Shown here piece after piece: positions 1 to 12,561 of a DNA stretch of 64,000 nucleotides. Made by a program: the position numbers and the translations under genes. The notes under the pieces were generated by a model. It did not search any database. It saw nothing but the letters and a program-made list of their open reading frames with translations, and was not told where the DNA came from. Source of the DNA: Diplosphaera chodatii (lineage: Eukaryota > Chlorophyta > Trebouxiophyceae > Prasiolales > Stichococcaceae). The stretch covers positions 3,224,001 to 3,288,000 of the forward strand of contig JAALGY010000041.1 in NCBI GenBank assembly GCA_032358165.1, given 5' to 3'. The number at the start of each line of letters is the position of its first letter. The first letter of the stretch is position 1.

Positions 1-2379
1 CGATCTGCAAGTGCGCTGTGTTGGTCATGATGTGGACGGCAAGATCACTGCTCCGGGCTGACAGCTCACATGCAATTTGGTGCAGGCAAGGAGGTTGTGG
101 TGCGGTATGCCACCGACCTGAAGTCGGGCCGCCGTTTTGCGACAGACGCCAGCGGCCTCGAGATGCAGGTGAAGAGGGTTCCTGCACGTGTTGACTTCCG
201 CATCCTCCTTCGAGGTCGTGGGGACAGCCAGCCACTGACTTGTTGGGGAGTGTCTGATGCAGGAACGCATACGTGACTGGCGACCGACCTGGCGTCTGAA
301 CAACACCGATCCGGTGGCCAGCAACTTCTACCCCGTCACATCCGCCATCGAGATCGCAGGGCCTGACAAGTCGGCATTTGCGGTGGTCACCGACCGCGCG
401 CAAGGTGACATGTCCACGCTCTGGTATGGCTGCCTGGGCACTGCTGCCACCTCCGTGTCTGCTGCATGCTGCTGCACCAAGCTGTGTTGCAAGCCTGGCA
501 GCACCGCAGCACCAACGAGCTGCTGCTGCCGCCGCTGCTGCAGCGGCAGGCTGCTGCCACTGAGCGTCGAGGCACAACGCTGTGGACGCACCTGCCTGAC
601 GACACGTCGTCGGCCCCCTTGTCTTGCAGGGGGTGCGTCGCTGCGCTGCGGCGAGGTCGAGCTCATGCTGCACCGGCGGCTGCTGTACGACGACCGGCGG
701 GGCGTGGCCGAGCCCCTGAACGAGACGGCGTGCGGCTGCCGCGACTGCCACTGCGACGGCCTCATCGTGCGCGGCACCCACCAGCTCGTCCTCGATGTGC
801 GCATCTCCGGGACAGCATGCTGCATGCCAGGATGTGTCCCTTAGCGGGAATTAAGCCTGCCTACTTCTGCCTGCGGACAGTACCTGCGGAGCGCCCGAGA
901 AGCATCGTGACCAGCTTCACCTTGGGTTGTTTCCTGCCCTGTTGTTTGACGGCAAATTGGTGTGATGGCAGGTAGCAGACTCTGACCCGGCGTGGCAGCG
1001 ACGCGAGCAGCAGCAGGCCATGACCAGCCCGCCCGTGCTGCTGGTGCTGCCGCATGCATCCAAGCCTGCAGCATTGCCCGCAGCATTCAGGGTATGATGG
1101 CCTCATGTCCACCATGTCCCTGCTGCATGGCTGTCTTCTCCTCACGTGCGTGCCAACCCTCGGCTTGTCACATGGCAGCCACAGCCGCGCAATCCGCAGG
1201 CGCCCGTCGGGACGGCAGAAAGAGGGTGTTGCTGGCGTTCACACTGCGCAGTCTACTCACCCCACTGCATCTGCTATGACCGCACCTGGAAGCCCGTGGA
1301 TCAAGCTGCAGCCAAACGACGGCCGGTGCATGCTGGGGCTGCAGTGTTGGGAGGGCCTGTACCCGCAGTTGAACCTGCTAACGCTCCAGAATTTGGGGGG
1401 CGACAGGGTGCTGCTGCGGCTGGCTCATCGCTTCCAGGTGAGGAGGTTGGCACCACCATGCATGCATGGTATTGAGTCCACCCCCTTGCAAAGCCAGGGC
1501 TGTATGGACTGGGCGTGGTATGCTCAGCCGTTGTTTGCGATGCCAACTGGCGCACGAAGGGTTTGCCGTTGCTCTTGTGTGCCGTGACTGGCAAAAGCTT
1601 GTTGGAAACCATCCCTACTCTCAGCTGCAACCGTCGTGCAACACGCATTCCTAAGATGGTTGCATTTCCATGCAGGCTGGCGAGTCGGAATGGTTTTCAA
1701 GGAAAAAGACGCTGAACCTGGCCAGATTGGTGCATGGCACAACTGGCTGCAAGGCCATACAAAGCAGTGAGGCACTGTACCTCACGCACACCCTGCTGGC
1801 CAACAGTGCCATGCGCATGAGCAGCTCGGCACATTCACGCGCAATGGCCGGCGGTCTGACCCCGACAACATGGCCGCCGCAGTTGAGGAGATGACCCTCA
1901 GCGGGGCGACTCCGCTGCGTGGCCTCAAGCGCTTGCACTGGGACGCTGGCGCGCCGCTCGCCGCTGCGGCGGACCTCCGGGAGGGGCCAGGCGCAGCAGG
2001 CTGCGAGCACATCAGCCACGGTGCCTCGGGAGTTCGCAGGGGCGGCGCCGCTGATCCTCCTGGGCTGGAGCCGACACATGGCTGGGGGCGCAGGCTGCAG
2101 ACGTCCGGCGAACCGGATGACGAGCGCCATTCCGGGGGCGCGAGTGGCCCCGCCGGCCATGCTTGGGTGCTCAGACCCCAGGTTCCTGGCTTGGCAGCGC
2201 GCAAGGAGGGGCCGTTCCACTGCGGGGCGGACTGCGGGTGGAATGCAACCATCACGCTGTACCCGATGGAGATTAGGACGTTTGTGGTGCAGCTCATCCC
2301 AGGCTGCCCGGATGACACGCTGCGAATTGACGGAGAAGAGATCGTGCCCCACGGGAACCCCGGCTGCATCGAGTTCTAG
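1..2379 (+). CDS. Lysosomal/vacuolar-type alpha-mannosidase (GH38), C-terminal part, cut by the window edge
   Basis: This is the 3' half of a multi-exon glycoside hydrolase family 38 alpha-mannosidase, an enzyme that trims alpha-mannose from N-glycans in the vacuole/lysosome. The catalytic domain lies to the left of the window. The exon at 86-168 reads GKEVVVRYATDLKSG and ends in GLEMQ. The exon at 263-404 reads IRDWRPTW and FYPVTSAIEI, ending in VVTDRAQG. The exon at about 630-796 reads ELMLHRRLLYDDRRGVAEPL. These are the diagnostic middle and C-terminal GH38 blocks. Later exons give LNLLTLQNLGGDRVLLRLAH (about 1370-1437) and VEEMTLSGATPLRGLKRLHW (about 1878-1940). The last exon ends with TLYPMEIRTFVVQL, then a TAG stop at 2377-2379. 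An AATAAAG motif lies about 75 bases downstream. Exon edges are inferred from GT/AG sites. The family is certain; the subcellular site is inferred from the lysosomal-type C-terminus. Confidence 0.9.
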
Positions 2380-2581
2380 ACAGTTTCTTCTTTCAAGCAC
2401 ACTCTGCGAACAGTTCGAAATGGGTGCACAGTTGCAAGCTACCCCACTTAATAAAGCCATCTGCCTAGCCAATGTGCAGCACCTCAGAGCGACATGCTGT
2501 CAAGCGTATTGCTTCCCTCATGTCAGGGTCGCTTCAAGCTCTTAAAAAGGTGTGATATCCCAGTGCGCCCACTCTCGCTGC

Positions 2582-5500
2582 TCAGCTGCTGCCGCCTGCC
2601 GGCACGACATGCTGCTCTAATGATGCAGGCATGTCAGCCCCGCCGCGGTTGCCGTCGCTGCTGCTGGGCCCTGCCCACGCCGTCACTGGCAGCTGGGGTG
2701 GCGCCTCGCCGTGGGCCCCACCGTGCACGTCGGCGATGCGCGAGTAGAGCCACTGGAAGATGGTGTCCGACGCGTCGTCCTGTTGTTGTGGCACTCCACA
2801 CACAACCATAGTATCAGTTTGCTTTGACAGCACAGTCACCGCCAACTGAGGGCGACACCGGTTGGTCACTGCGCATGCCGGCAATATATATGCCTCCATT
2901 GCAGACAGGCCAGGGTGTTGTGCAGACCTGCACATAGCTGCCAGCAAAGGAGGCGGGCAGCAATGCAGCTGCATCCGGCTGCTGGTGCGCCTTGTCTGCT
3001 AGGTTGGTGGCCTGCCGCGCTGCCAGGTCCTCACGGATCAGCGGCAGCGCCCACACGAACCTGCATGATTGAATGTGGCCGCTGAGCTTGCACACCGACC
3101 ACCAGTGATGCGCGAACTGCACACACTGCACCATGACACCCGCGTGCAGATGCTCAGGCACGCCCGGGTGTTGACCTGCAGCTAGCAGCTGTCGGCAAAG
3201 TCGAGTGTACACAAGGGTGGCCGTTGCAGCCAACAGGTCTGTGTGGCACCTGTGCCAAATGCGGCCGATGCCTTCCTGCAGCTGCTTCCGCTTTGCCTCC
3301 GGCACCGCCAGCAGGATGTCAGCCGCCTGCGCTACCATTAGTGGTTTGAGCACCAAGCCGGCCTAGTAACTACTGCAACATGCAATGCATGCCGAAACAG
3401 TGCAGAGACCACATCCTGTCATGCAGGGTTGGAAGTAGCGGGGACAGTGACAGAGGGTCAGGTGCGCAGGAGTGGCTTGAGTATGTACTGCCAGGGCGCC
3501 AGTCTCGGCCCAAGTCAAAGCGGCACTCAGCAAGCAGAGGGCGCACACCCAGCTTGGAGCACTCTAGTGTATGTCACCCAAAACAGCAGCAATCCCTCAG
3601 CACATCTGGTATCGTCGTCTTGCACAGACGCAGTCATCCACGCCTGCTCGGTGTCGGCCTCGGCAATGCGCAGCGCAAAGGCGCGGTAGTCCACCACGCT
3701 GGAGAACTTCTCCTCCACGCGGTCCATGACGATGACGGGGATGCAGCCGTGCAGCACCGCGTCCTCCGCGCGCCGCGCCCAGCCGTCGCCTGCGACAGCA
3801 CGGATCGTGCTGTGAGTGTACGTTTTGGTCGTCTTGACAACAGGGACGCGATCTGGATTGGTAGGAGCGCACTTGACGAGTGGCCGGTCAATGGGAAAGC
3901 AGCATCCGATGTTGCGTGCCGGCACGTCAGAGAAAGACTTGCAGTCTGCAGCACAGGTGGCAGAGGCCCGCAAGTCCGCGAGGCCATACCCCTCACGATG
4001 CATGGCACACTGTGGCTGCCAGTCTCGCCTGGAAGCACGAAGCAGAAGACGCTGGAGGCGAGGAGGTCCGTGTACGACTGCTCCTTGTCCTCGTTGTGGT
4101 TGTCCACCCTGATGGCGTGCCTCTCCCGCCACTTGCCCGCGTCCGCCGCCGCCTTGAGGCGCTGCCTGATGCCGCGGCTGAAGCGCGGCGCCCTGATGAC
4201 GACGAAGACGGTCAGGGAACACAGCTGCAGAGGGTCCAGTGTGCAGCCATGGTGGCCGGATGTGTCGTTGGCTGCAGCCTGCTGCCGGCAATGCAGCACA
4301 ATGCTCTGTCCCGTACAGTACGGGTAGGAGCTGCAGCAGCTACTGCCTCTTCACGTTGGCTATTTCGTCCACACAAAGGGTCCAGCACGGTTGCCTGGCG
4401 GCACCTGTGGTTGCCGGTCTCCCCGCGGAAGAAGGCGAGCGTGGTGCGCCGCGCGGGCGGGCGGCCCTGTAGCGGGCTGGCCGCAAACTCCCTCGCATTG
4501 TGGATGGTCGGCAGCAGCAGGTCCTGCGCGCACGAGGCAGGGTTATGCGCCGCCACTCAATTTGGATGCTGCAAGGTCGGCGGTGTGCGATGAGCGGGCG
4601 ACTCATTTGCAGCCACTGAAGTCAAGGTCATCAGGTGCGTGTGCAGGCAAGCGGCAGTGCTGCGGTGCCCCAGAATGGCGTCCTTGCTGTGACCGTGAGC
4701 AGCCCAGGTGCAGCCTGGTTGCCCTGAAACTATATGGCCTCTGGTGAACCAGCGCGATGCCAGCATGTAGTGGCGAACATGCAGCACAGCTTCCCCTGCC
4801 ACATGGATCTGCGCGCACCTTGCTCGGATCGTAGCACGGGTGCTTTTCGGGGGTGCTGTACACCTTCCGCCAGTCCTCGCCCGTCTTGTCGTCGATGTGG
4901 AACATGCTGTAGTCGTCCGAGTCGTACCTGCGCGACGGCGCAGCAAGCACCGTGATGGGCGGGTTGCCTGCCAGACCGGGAGCACCGGCCACTCAGCAAC
5001 CAGTTCCTGCGCCCGCCTGTGCCACAGCGGGAGCCTTGCCACCAAAACTAGTCGTTGCAGAGGTTGCAGGTCAGCTGTCTACATCTAGATACACAGCTTT
5101 ACCATCGTGAGTTGCAGCGCTTCGTCCGTAAATAAGCAACGCTGCTGGCAAGTAAGGTGACACGTGGCACCCACCCTGTGGCGCTGCTGTGGTTCTGGTC
5201 CAGGCGGCCCCAGTGGCTGAAGATGATGCCGGGCCATATGGCGCTGGGGATCCAGCACCCCGCTGCAGCCCCAGGACACATGTGGGTCAGACTTGCAGCT
5301 GGAGGGGACCAGACGCACAGTTGCCACATAATTGTCGGCAATCTCCCTTGCTGCTGCACATCAATGTCACCATTCTGACGGCACGGCGCCATGATATTGA
5401 TCCGCTGCGCTCACAGTTTTCATTCACAGTTCTCACAGAGGGCATCACAGAGGGCGCAGTTGGTAGAAAGGAACTCACCCTCGTCGTTGACGTTGGTCCA

Positions 5501-8500
5501 GATGTGGTCGCGGCCGCCGCGGCGGGCCCAGTACCGGGGGTGCGTCTCCGCGATCCACTGCTGCGCCTTCTGCAGCATGTGCGCGGCGTGCATCACCCGC
5601 GGACCTGCACCCAGCATCAACGCTGCGGGCGTCCGCCTTACAAACCCTAAACTTCAAATCAAACGCTTCTGCTGGGCGTTGACACGGCTGTAATCAGGTG
5701 GGCCTTGCCTGCTGCATGCAGCGGGCAGCAAGGGGCTCGCATGTCTGCACTGCTGCGCGTGCAGCAAGCGTCCCACAAGACGGGGCCTACCCCAGGGGGC
5801 GTGGTACCAGGGCGCGTCAGCCCAGCCGTACACGGGCCACACAAAGACGTTGACGTACACGGGGCAGTAGAAGAAGTCCGCTTCCTCGGGGTCCAGCGTC
5901 CGGTGCTTGCTCTGTGGGGGCAGCGAGTCATCCGGCTCAGCCGCAGCATTGTGTGATGTCAGGAGTGAGAGCCGCGACCAGGCTTGTAGACCATCGGAGC
6001 AGGCTGGGTTCGCGCCGCAGGTTGCGCAACAACTGGGCAGCGGAAGGCCGGATGTGTGCTCGGTGGCAGATGGTGTGGCCGCACAGACGGTACCAGCCGC
6101 ACGGCGTTCGCACCTGCAGCATCATCTCGTGCACCGCCGTCTCCACTAGATACAGCGACTTCATGTCGCGCGAGCCGTTCGTCTCGTTGAAGCTGCGCCA
6201 GAAGCCGTAGCCGGCGTCATTGCGGTACTGCAGCACACAGCACGCTTCACAGATCTCTCATCCGCCATATGGTGCATGGCTGATATCTCATTTCAGCGAC
6301 GTATCACACACAGATTCTCGCCCTGCAGGTCCGCGCAGACCTGCCTTAGCAGGTGAGCCACGGCACTGCACCTGCAGCATGCGGCTGTTGAACTCCGCGG
6401 GCAGGTCGTACACGTAGATGAGCGGCCGCAGCCGCTGCTTGGGGGGCGGGTCCGCCGCGGCGGGTGTCAGCACATGATATGCGATGTGTGGACGTGCCAC
6501 CTCCAGCCCTGCAGCAGCAGGGGACCGTCTCAGGGTCCGCCCTGTTGCAGCACCTGTTGCTGCCATGCGCCACCTGCAGCCTGTCCATGAATCACAGCGA
6601 GCTGAAGCGGCGTTTCCGAGGCTTGGATCAGGCATCTGATCGATTGCCCATGTAGGAGAGCTGTGCAGCCCACGGGAATCAACATGCGGCGACAGTCTTT
6701 AAAATGTTAACGATGATATGTGTATCTGTACGACGTAGATGAGCTGGTCAGAAGGCTGGTCTCCACCTGGGGTGTCCGGGGCGTCAGGTCGCCGTTGCGC
6801 GCAGTCGTGGCCGTACCAGCCAGCATGGCAGGCGCAGAAGCCGCGCCTGCACTCCCCGCGCCCGTTGCACTGCGCCATGAAGACACATGGTTGTAAACAC
6901 TCGCTCTGCCGAGCTTGCCAGATGCCTGCCTCATAGATGGAGGCGCCACGGGTGCATTGAACCCCCTGAAGTCTCTCAGCATGCAGATCAGGTCGCTCCA
7001 GTGAGCACACCTGGTTGGCGCACGTCATCTCGTAGTGCACGTCGCACGCCTCGCCCCCGATGCCGTCCAGCATGCAGAGCGTGCTGCAGCGCAGGCTGGG
7101 GCATCAGCAAGCAGCGCGCTCCGAAAGATGCTGGCCGTGTACTGCGGATTATCAAACTAGCACTTTGATCAGTGTGCTGACCTGATGGCGGGTTTCTCAG
7201 CCTCGCACCAGCCCTCGGGTCCCCAGATCTCCTCGTTCGGCGTGCCATCTCCGGCCCATGTGACCTTGTTCCCGTTCTCATCCTACAGTACATTCTCACA
7301 GCGCTCGGCATCTGGGAGGCCTGATGAGGATTCACACGCCAAGCAGGGGACCACACTGCCGTGCACTACAGCCACAAGTCAACCCCTGTGCACAGGGTTG
7401 TCATCTGGCAAAGGCTCATCACCGCAAGCCTATCGGCAGCGGCAGCCAGGCATATGTGGAAAATTGTGACGAATCATCGTAGAGAGACACCACTCACAAA
7501 TCGAGGCCGCAGGTGCAGGATCATCGGCCTGCCCTCCCTCACTGGGGGTGTCCCTGCAGCAGTGGCAGGACGGCGATTCATCAGCAGACGCACATCCGCC
7601 CAGTGCAGCAAGCAGCTCGACACTCGAGGCCACAGCAGGGCTGCTTGCGCCTGCCATGTGTGATGACACCCATCGGCACGCAACTGCATATATGGATCTA
7701 ATCAGTATGCACCTGGCGGTGCGTCCAGCGGTGCGTTGATGCGACCATAGGTGCCATTGCAGTAGCACGCTGCGACCTCTTCATCACATACGCCTGCAAC
7801 AAGGTACCAGATATTGGGGTCCTGCTGCTGGTCGATACATTCCAGTGTCGCCAATAACATGTGGGATTCACAGCAAAGATGGACTGTTCCCGCGCACCTG
7901 GACAGCGGGAGGCGGTCCACCCTGGAGCACTGAGCGGGAAGGAGCCATTCTCCGGCGGATCAGTCCACAGGATCTTGTTCCTGCAGACACGTTTCAGTAC
8001 CGCTCATTGAAAAGGTGCAGGTGTGAACACACGGCAGGATCACGATGCGCAGGAGGTTCCTGCAGGCTGCATGTGTCGTGATGAATGCTTCATGGAGTTG
8101 AACACTGCCCAACAGCACGCACAATCTGTTGCAGGGCCGCCAGAAGCGCTTCTCGCACCCCTCGCCCTCCCACCCTGCAGCATAATCTATAACCTTGTAG
8201 ACCTCACAAGTGGATGTCGATGTATTTCAGGGAAGCTGCCCTGGCGCACTGACATTCCACAGTTGCACGTCATGCTGCATGGCGTCACCTGCCGGGCACA
8301 TACAATACCCAAAGTCCGCCTGGCAGACCCCTACCCCATTGCAGTTGTTCGGGCACGTTTTCTCCCCCCGTGGTGGCGCCTGAACGGCGCATGCAGCCAC
8401 CATGACTGTGTGCACACCGTCTTATACAGGCTCAGGACAGCTGGTCGCAGCTCCAGTTGGTCGGACAGTAATGAAGGCCGCCCTGGGTACGAGAGGTGCT

Positions 8501-9033
8501 GCTGACGAGACGCACAAGCTCCCGCTGGAGCCTCACCTTGCCGGGAATGGGCTTCTGCAGGAGGTACTGCCCACACCAGTCACCCGCTGTTCCTCTGCAC
8601 CGCTCCGCAATCTCAGGCGGCAGCGCAACCTTCTTCCGCTGCTTCCGTTTGCTGCCATGCTGCCCGGCAGTTGGTTTGCTGCTCTGCTGCGCCGCCTGGT
8701 GCTTTGCCAGGGCTTTGGCTATCGGCTGTAGTAAGGCTGGATCCGCACCTGCAGCCGCGCCCTCTGTCACAACCCACTTCTCTAGTGCCCTGAGCGCGGC
8801 CTGCCACATGAAAACATGTCGTAACAGGTCAACTGATCGTTGAGCAGGTTGAAAAGCTCATCAGCGGCAGCACGCTTGCCTAACCACCAGCGGTTTTGCG
8901 CCTCCACATCTTCGACCAGGCAGCAACTACCACAGGCCGCACCAGCCTTCTGTTCATAGATCCTCACCTGTGGCTGACTGGCAGCAGTGTGCTGGCCTGC
9001 GAGGTAGACGGCATAGAGCGTGCCAATGACCAT
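2582..9033 (-). CDS. Exostosin-family (GT47) glycosyltransferase with EGF-like repeats, type II membrane protein
   Basis: A long multi-exon gene read right to left. The first in-frame ATG is at 9033, and the N-terminus VIGTLYAVYLAG is a likely signal anchor. A basic linker follows (about 8500-8800). Cys-rich EGF-like modules come next: CPNNCNGVGVCQADFGYCMC (about 8290-8365), GWEGEGCEKRFWRPCNRLC (about 8110-8170), CYCNGTYGRINAP (about 7710-7770) and CNGRGECRRGFCACHAGWYG (about 6790-6880). The exostosin domain starts with RPLIYVYDLPAEFN (about 6390-6440). It continues through FFYCPVYVNVFVWPVYGWAD, IWTNVNDEG, YDSDDYSMFHIDD, TLAFFRGE, AVLHGCIPVIVMDRVEEKFS (about 3690-3780) and ADILLAVPEAKRKQLQEGIG. 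The stop is at 2582. The layout matches the many EGF-exostosin proteins of Chlamydomonas and relatives, which are thought to act on Golgi or cell-wall glycans. The exact acceptor sugar is unknown. It converges on the mannosidase gene with about 200 bases between stops. The start is uncertain, because an upstream exon could replace it. Confidence 0.85.
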
Positions 9034-9871
9034 GAGACCAGCGGTAACCGCACCACACCGCCGACTGCAGGCGTGCAGCCCGTCTCATGTCTTATGGTCG
9101 GAAGCTGTGATATGATCTCCACGCAAAGCTACGTGTTGCATTCACTGATACTGCAGCAACTGGGCCCAATGCCGCGCTACATGCATGCCACCTACTGAGG
9201 ATCGTGATGATATGCAAGGGGCGAGTTTGCAAACACCTGCGGAAGCTGCGAACGCGGCTGACGATGGCGGACCTTCCCGCCTTGTCTGGCTGCCAACGCA
9301 CCATGCTGAGCTGCTTGCACAGGCCGTGCTGCGTTTGCTCCGCTATGTCGCATGTGGACGGAGGCTGACAGCTGCTGAGCTACAGCAAGAGCCAGACGGT
9401 GTCACTCCATCCGATTAGACTGCTTGCTTTGTCTGTGCCGCGTGTCTGATCCTCGATATGCGAGCTCTGTCAAGGTGATGGCCAGTTCTAATTCTGGCAC
9501 CCCAATGTATGCTGGCAACCGGGCCCACAGTAAACTCCTACATCACGTAAAATCCGATTCACACACTCTGCTCAACTCGCTGGAACAGTGACACATTGCA
9601 GTGTGACATTCTGTGCCTCGTGAACTCCAAGCTGGTCCCATGCTAGCCTAATCTGACTAACTTGGTGGCTTTTCAGCTGTGGTGTGTGCGATCTCGGGTC
9701 GCGCGGGCGACTAGGCCAACTGATGCTTGCAAGGCGCAAAAGATAACATGCCCATGCTAGATAGTTGACGGGGCAGGGACCTGCGAGGCTGAAACTTCAT
9801 TGGCTATAGCGCGCGCCTTCTTATCGACAGATGGCCACACATCTTTGTCATCAGAAGCTTGGATTGTAGGC
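9034..9871. promoter_or_regulatory. Divergent intergenic region between the exostosin and RIIa/EF-hand genes
   Basis: Both flanking genes should be driven from here. I see no clear TATA box or repeat. The region holds one short plus-strand open frame (9185-9415) that is listed separately. The part from 9420 to 9870 is less GC-rich than the coding DNA and shows nothing else recognisable. Confidence 0.4.
9185..9418 (+). CDS. Possible small single-exon protein, 77 aa, unknown
   Basis: An ATG-started frame of 77 codons ends at TAG (9416-9418). The predicted protein has an acidic, Ala-rich N-terminal half (PTEDRDDMQGA, PAEAANAADDG). A likely amphipathic helix follows (HAELLAQAVLRLLRYVACG) and an acidic tail. 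There is no signal peptide, membrane span or known motif. The composition looks more protein-like than the opposite-strand frame, and the position between two divergent genes leaves room for it. It could equally be a chance frame in the exostosin promoter. I do not recognise it and assign no function. Confidence 0.25.
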   Translation: MPPTEDRDDMQGASLQTPAEAANAADDGGPSRLVWLPTHHAELLAQAVLRLLRYVACGRRLTAAELQQEPDGVTPSD

Positions 9872-12062
9872 ATGCACGTGCTCACGTCGCATGGCATCAG
9901 CACCATCACTGTGCCGGATGAGCTGCCTGGCCTGCTGCGCGACTTCACGAAGGACGTCATCCGTGCGCAGGTGGGCTGACGCTGATTTACTTCGGCAACA
10001 TGGTGCACACCGCCAAAGCAGCTCCGCTGTTCAGACAGTTGCCACAGCATGAAACCATGACTCAAATGCAACATTTTCTACGTTCAGCCTGAGGACCTAG
10101 TGCACTATGCGGCAGCGTACTTCTCAGCGCTGGCGGGCATCAGCAATGCCGCTGTTGATGGACCAGCGGCAGCGGTGGCTGAGCAGCCGCTACATCCCAA
10201 CAGGGATCTCACAGCAGCATCATGCAGGCCCCACAGCGTTTTGGCGCACGATCTGCTACCAGCGCGGCTGCAGCTGGACGATGCGAACACCGCAGCAACC
10301 ACAGCCTTTCAGCTGGATCGCAGCAAGAGTCTGCAGCAGCACAGCCGTGCAAATAGTGTAGGAGACGGTGAGTTGAACCCTATTAAAGACGTTGCAGCAG
10401 AAGTGGACATAGCCTCTGCTGCGGCATGGGGTGTCAGCGGCGCAGGCGATGTGCTGGCCGGCCTGACGCCTCCGTCGCAGCTGTACGCCAGCCGGCGCAC
10501 CTCGGACGGCCAGCTGCCTGCGGCTCGCTCGTCAGCAGCAGAGGAGCCGTATGGAAACACTTCCACTGGCGACGAAACTCCAAGCCCGGCACTGCAGAAC
10601 GAGGCAGCCCTGGTGGCAGACGCAGCCGATGGTGGGTCAGCCGGAGTTGCGGCATCCGCAGTGCTGGATCATGAGGTGGCTGATCCCGCAGCCGGCTGCA
10701 TGGAGCCCGCCGTCAATCAGGAAGACGTGGCCCTGGTCGCCCTGGCCGAACGTAAGGCGGATGTTTGGCAGCATGCAGCAAGAACCTCCAGACGCCTAGC
10801 TGACAGTGCACACAACCTGGGGCGCCACGACATCAGACGTGTCAATGCTGGCTGCGCGGCAGGGCTGTTCAAGGAGGCTGACGCGAACAGCAGCGGCGGC
10901 CTCGACCGCAAGGAGTTCAGGAACGTGATGCGTAGCATGGAGCTGGGCCTGTCCACAGCGTGAGTGCACCACCGAATCCAGCTGGCGCCAGGCCATGGTC
11001 ATCTCGCGCAGATGACCTACACGCACGAGTAGTTGAGCAGACTGTGCAGGCACAGCAGTCGGTGTCAGCAGCTCAGCACCTTCACATTGGTCGGCTGGCG
11101 AGCTGGCCCGCAGGGCGCTGCTCACCGCCAGGGGCTGCAGTTCGTCGCCATTTTTATCCGCTGTGATCATACACACGCAGGCAGGTGCGGGCGCTGATGG
11201 CGGAGGCGGACGAGAACGAGGATGGGTGCGTGGACTGGCGGGAGTTCCTGCCCGCCTTCCTGCCCCTGCTGCGGTCTGCGCAGGTGCCACTCTGCCCGAT
11301 GGCAGCCAGAGTAGATGGTGGCATACCTCCGGATACATGTGCACTCGGTGCAGCTTGGCTGGGCGCCGCCCAAAATCATACACAAGGCTGCTTTCTGAAA
11401 GTTCAATGTTTTTGAGATTGCTCTGCAGGCGGCGCAGCAGGTGGCGGCAGAGCAGGAGGAGGGTGTGAGAGGCCGCGCAACGGCGATGCTGCAGGCGGAC
11501 ATGCCGCAGGAGGCGCTGGAGGCGTTGATGCTGGACATCTTTCGGGGCGCCGATACAGATGGGTCCGGCGCCTTGAGCCGCAAGGTGCATGTGCTGCAAT
11601 GTGTTCAGGAGCCATGCAGATGTGTGCACTGCAATGTTGGCACTGTCGTGCGCATGTGCTGCCAGGCAATTTGCACACTAGGAGGCTGCGTATGGCGTGA
11701 CTGGCAGCAGCAGATAGATTGCTGCTCCCTTGGCTTGCCAGGAGTTCAAGGCGTGCCTGAGCTCGGACATGGCTGCCGGGCTGAAGCTGTCGCGGCAGGA
11801 CATCAACACGCTGTTGACGGAAGTGGATGCTGACGGCAACGGCTTGGTAGACTATGAGGTGAGGTAGTCTGGCTCTGCAACATGTGGATTGTCAGACGCA
11901 ACCTCCAGATGTGCAGCTTGTGACGCGCTGTCGACATCCTCTTCCAATCATGATGTGCAGGAGTTCATCCCAGTTGCATTCAACATCCTGGTCGAGCGCC
12001 TGAAGGTCTCGCTGCTGGCAGAGGATGCAGGCACCATAGAGCAGAAAGGTCTGCGAAACTGA
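9872..12062 (+). CDS. RIIa-domain plus EF-hand protein, radial spoke RSP7-like
   Basis: A six-exon gene. Exon 1 (ATG at 9872, first ATG after an in-frame stop) reads ITVPDELPGLLRDFTKDVIR. Exon 2 starts PEDLVHYAAAYFSAL. Together these form an RIIa dimerisation/docking domain, as in PKA regulatory subunits and flagellar radial spoke proteins. A roughly 230-residue low-complexity region follows. Four EF-hands come next: EADANSSGGLDRKEF (10880-10918), EADENEDGCVDWREF (about 11204-11248), GADTDGSGALSRK joined to EFK (11551-11585 and 11741 on), and EVDADGNGLVDYE joined to EF (about 11820-11860 and 11961 on). The last exon ends with the TGA at 12060-12062. All four loops carry Asp at position 1 and Gly at position 6, so calcium binding is likely. 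RIIa plus EF-hands is the architecture of Chlamydomonas RSP7 and animal CABYR. A spoke or AKAP-docking role is inferred from architecture only. Confidence 0.8.
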
Positions 12063-12561
12063 GCCCAGATGCTATACCGCAGGATAGCAGTTTGGCTAGG
12101 GGGCCATGTACAATGGGCGACGCATCCCAGCAATGTCCCACGTTCATGATCGTGAGGGGTGCTGTAATGCAACACGCTTACCAGACAAACCACTTTGATC
12201 TACCTCGACCATTTCCCACATGCACTCCTGCTATCGAAGACATGCAATATCGACAACATATGCTTGAATACTGTGGCATCGCCAGGCAGGACAGGTGTAT
12301 TATGTAAAGGGCGTCTCGAGTCTTGCTGGTTCCGTGTGTCTGAGCTCCGTCGCGCTCAGCATGATGTTTCTGTCACGCACTCTGCTCCAGTGGCCATGTT
12401 GCAAACATGGGCCGTGGGCTAGTGCGCGTTGCCAAACCCCATGTACAGCATTGCACTTTCCGGCTGCTTCTTACACAGCAGCCGGGGGTGCCTGCAGCGC
12501 CATGCCCTGTGCTGCACCATGATGCGGCCTGGCATCACGCCAGCCTGGTTGCCGTGTGACA
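12063..12561. other. Convergent 3' intergenic region
   Basis: The 3' untranslated ends of the RIIa/EF-hand gene (+) and the secreted Ser/Gly-rich gene (-) meet here. Apart from the TGTAA motifs I see nothing in it. Confidence 0.5.
12163..12167 (+). terminator. TGTAA polyadenylation motif of the RIIa/EF-hand gene
   Basis: TGTAA, the usual chlorophyte poly(A) signal, lies 101 bases after the stop codon. A second copy at 12303-12307 is an alternative. Confidence 0.4.
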
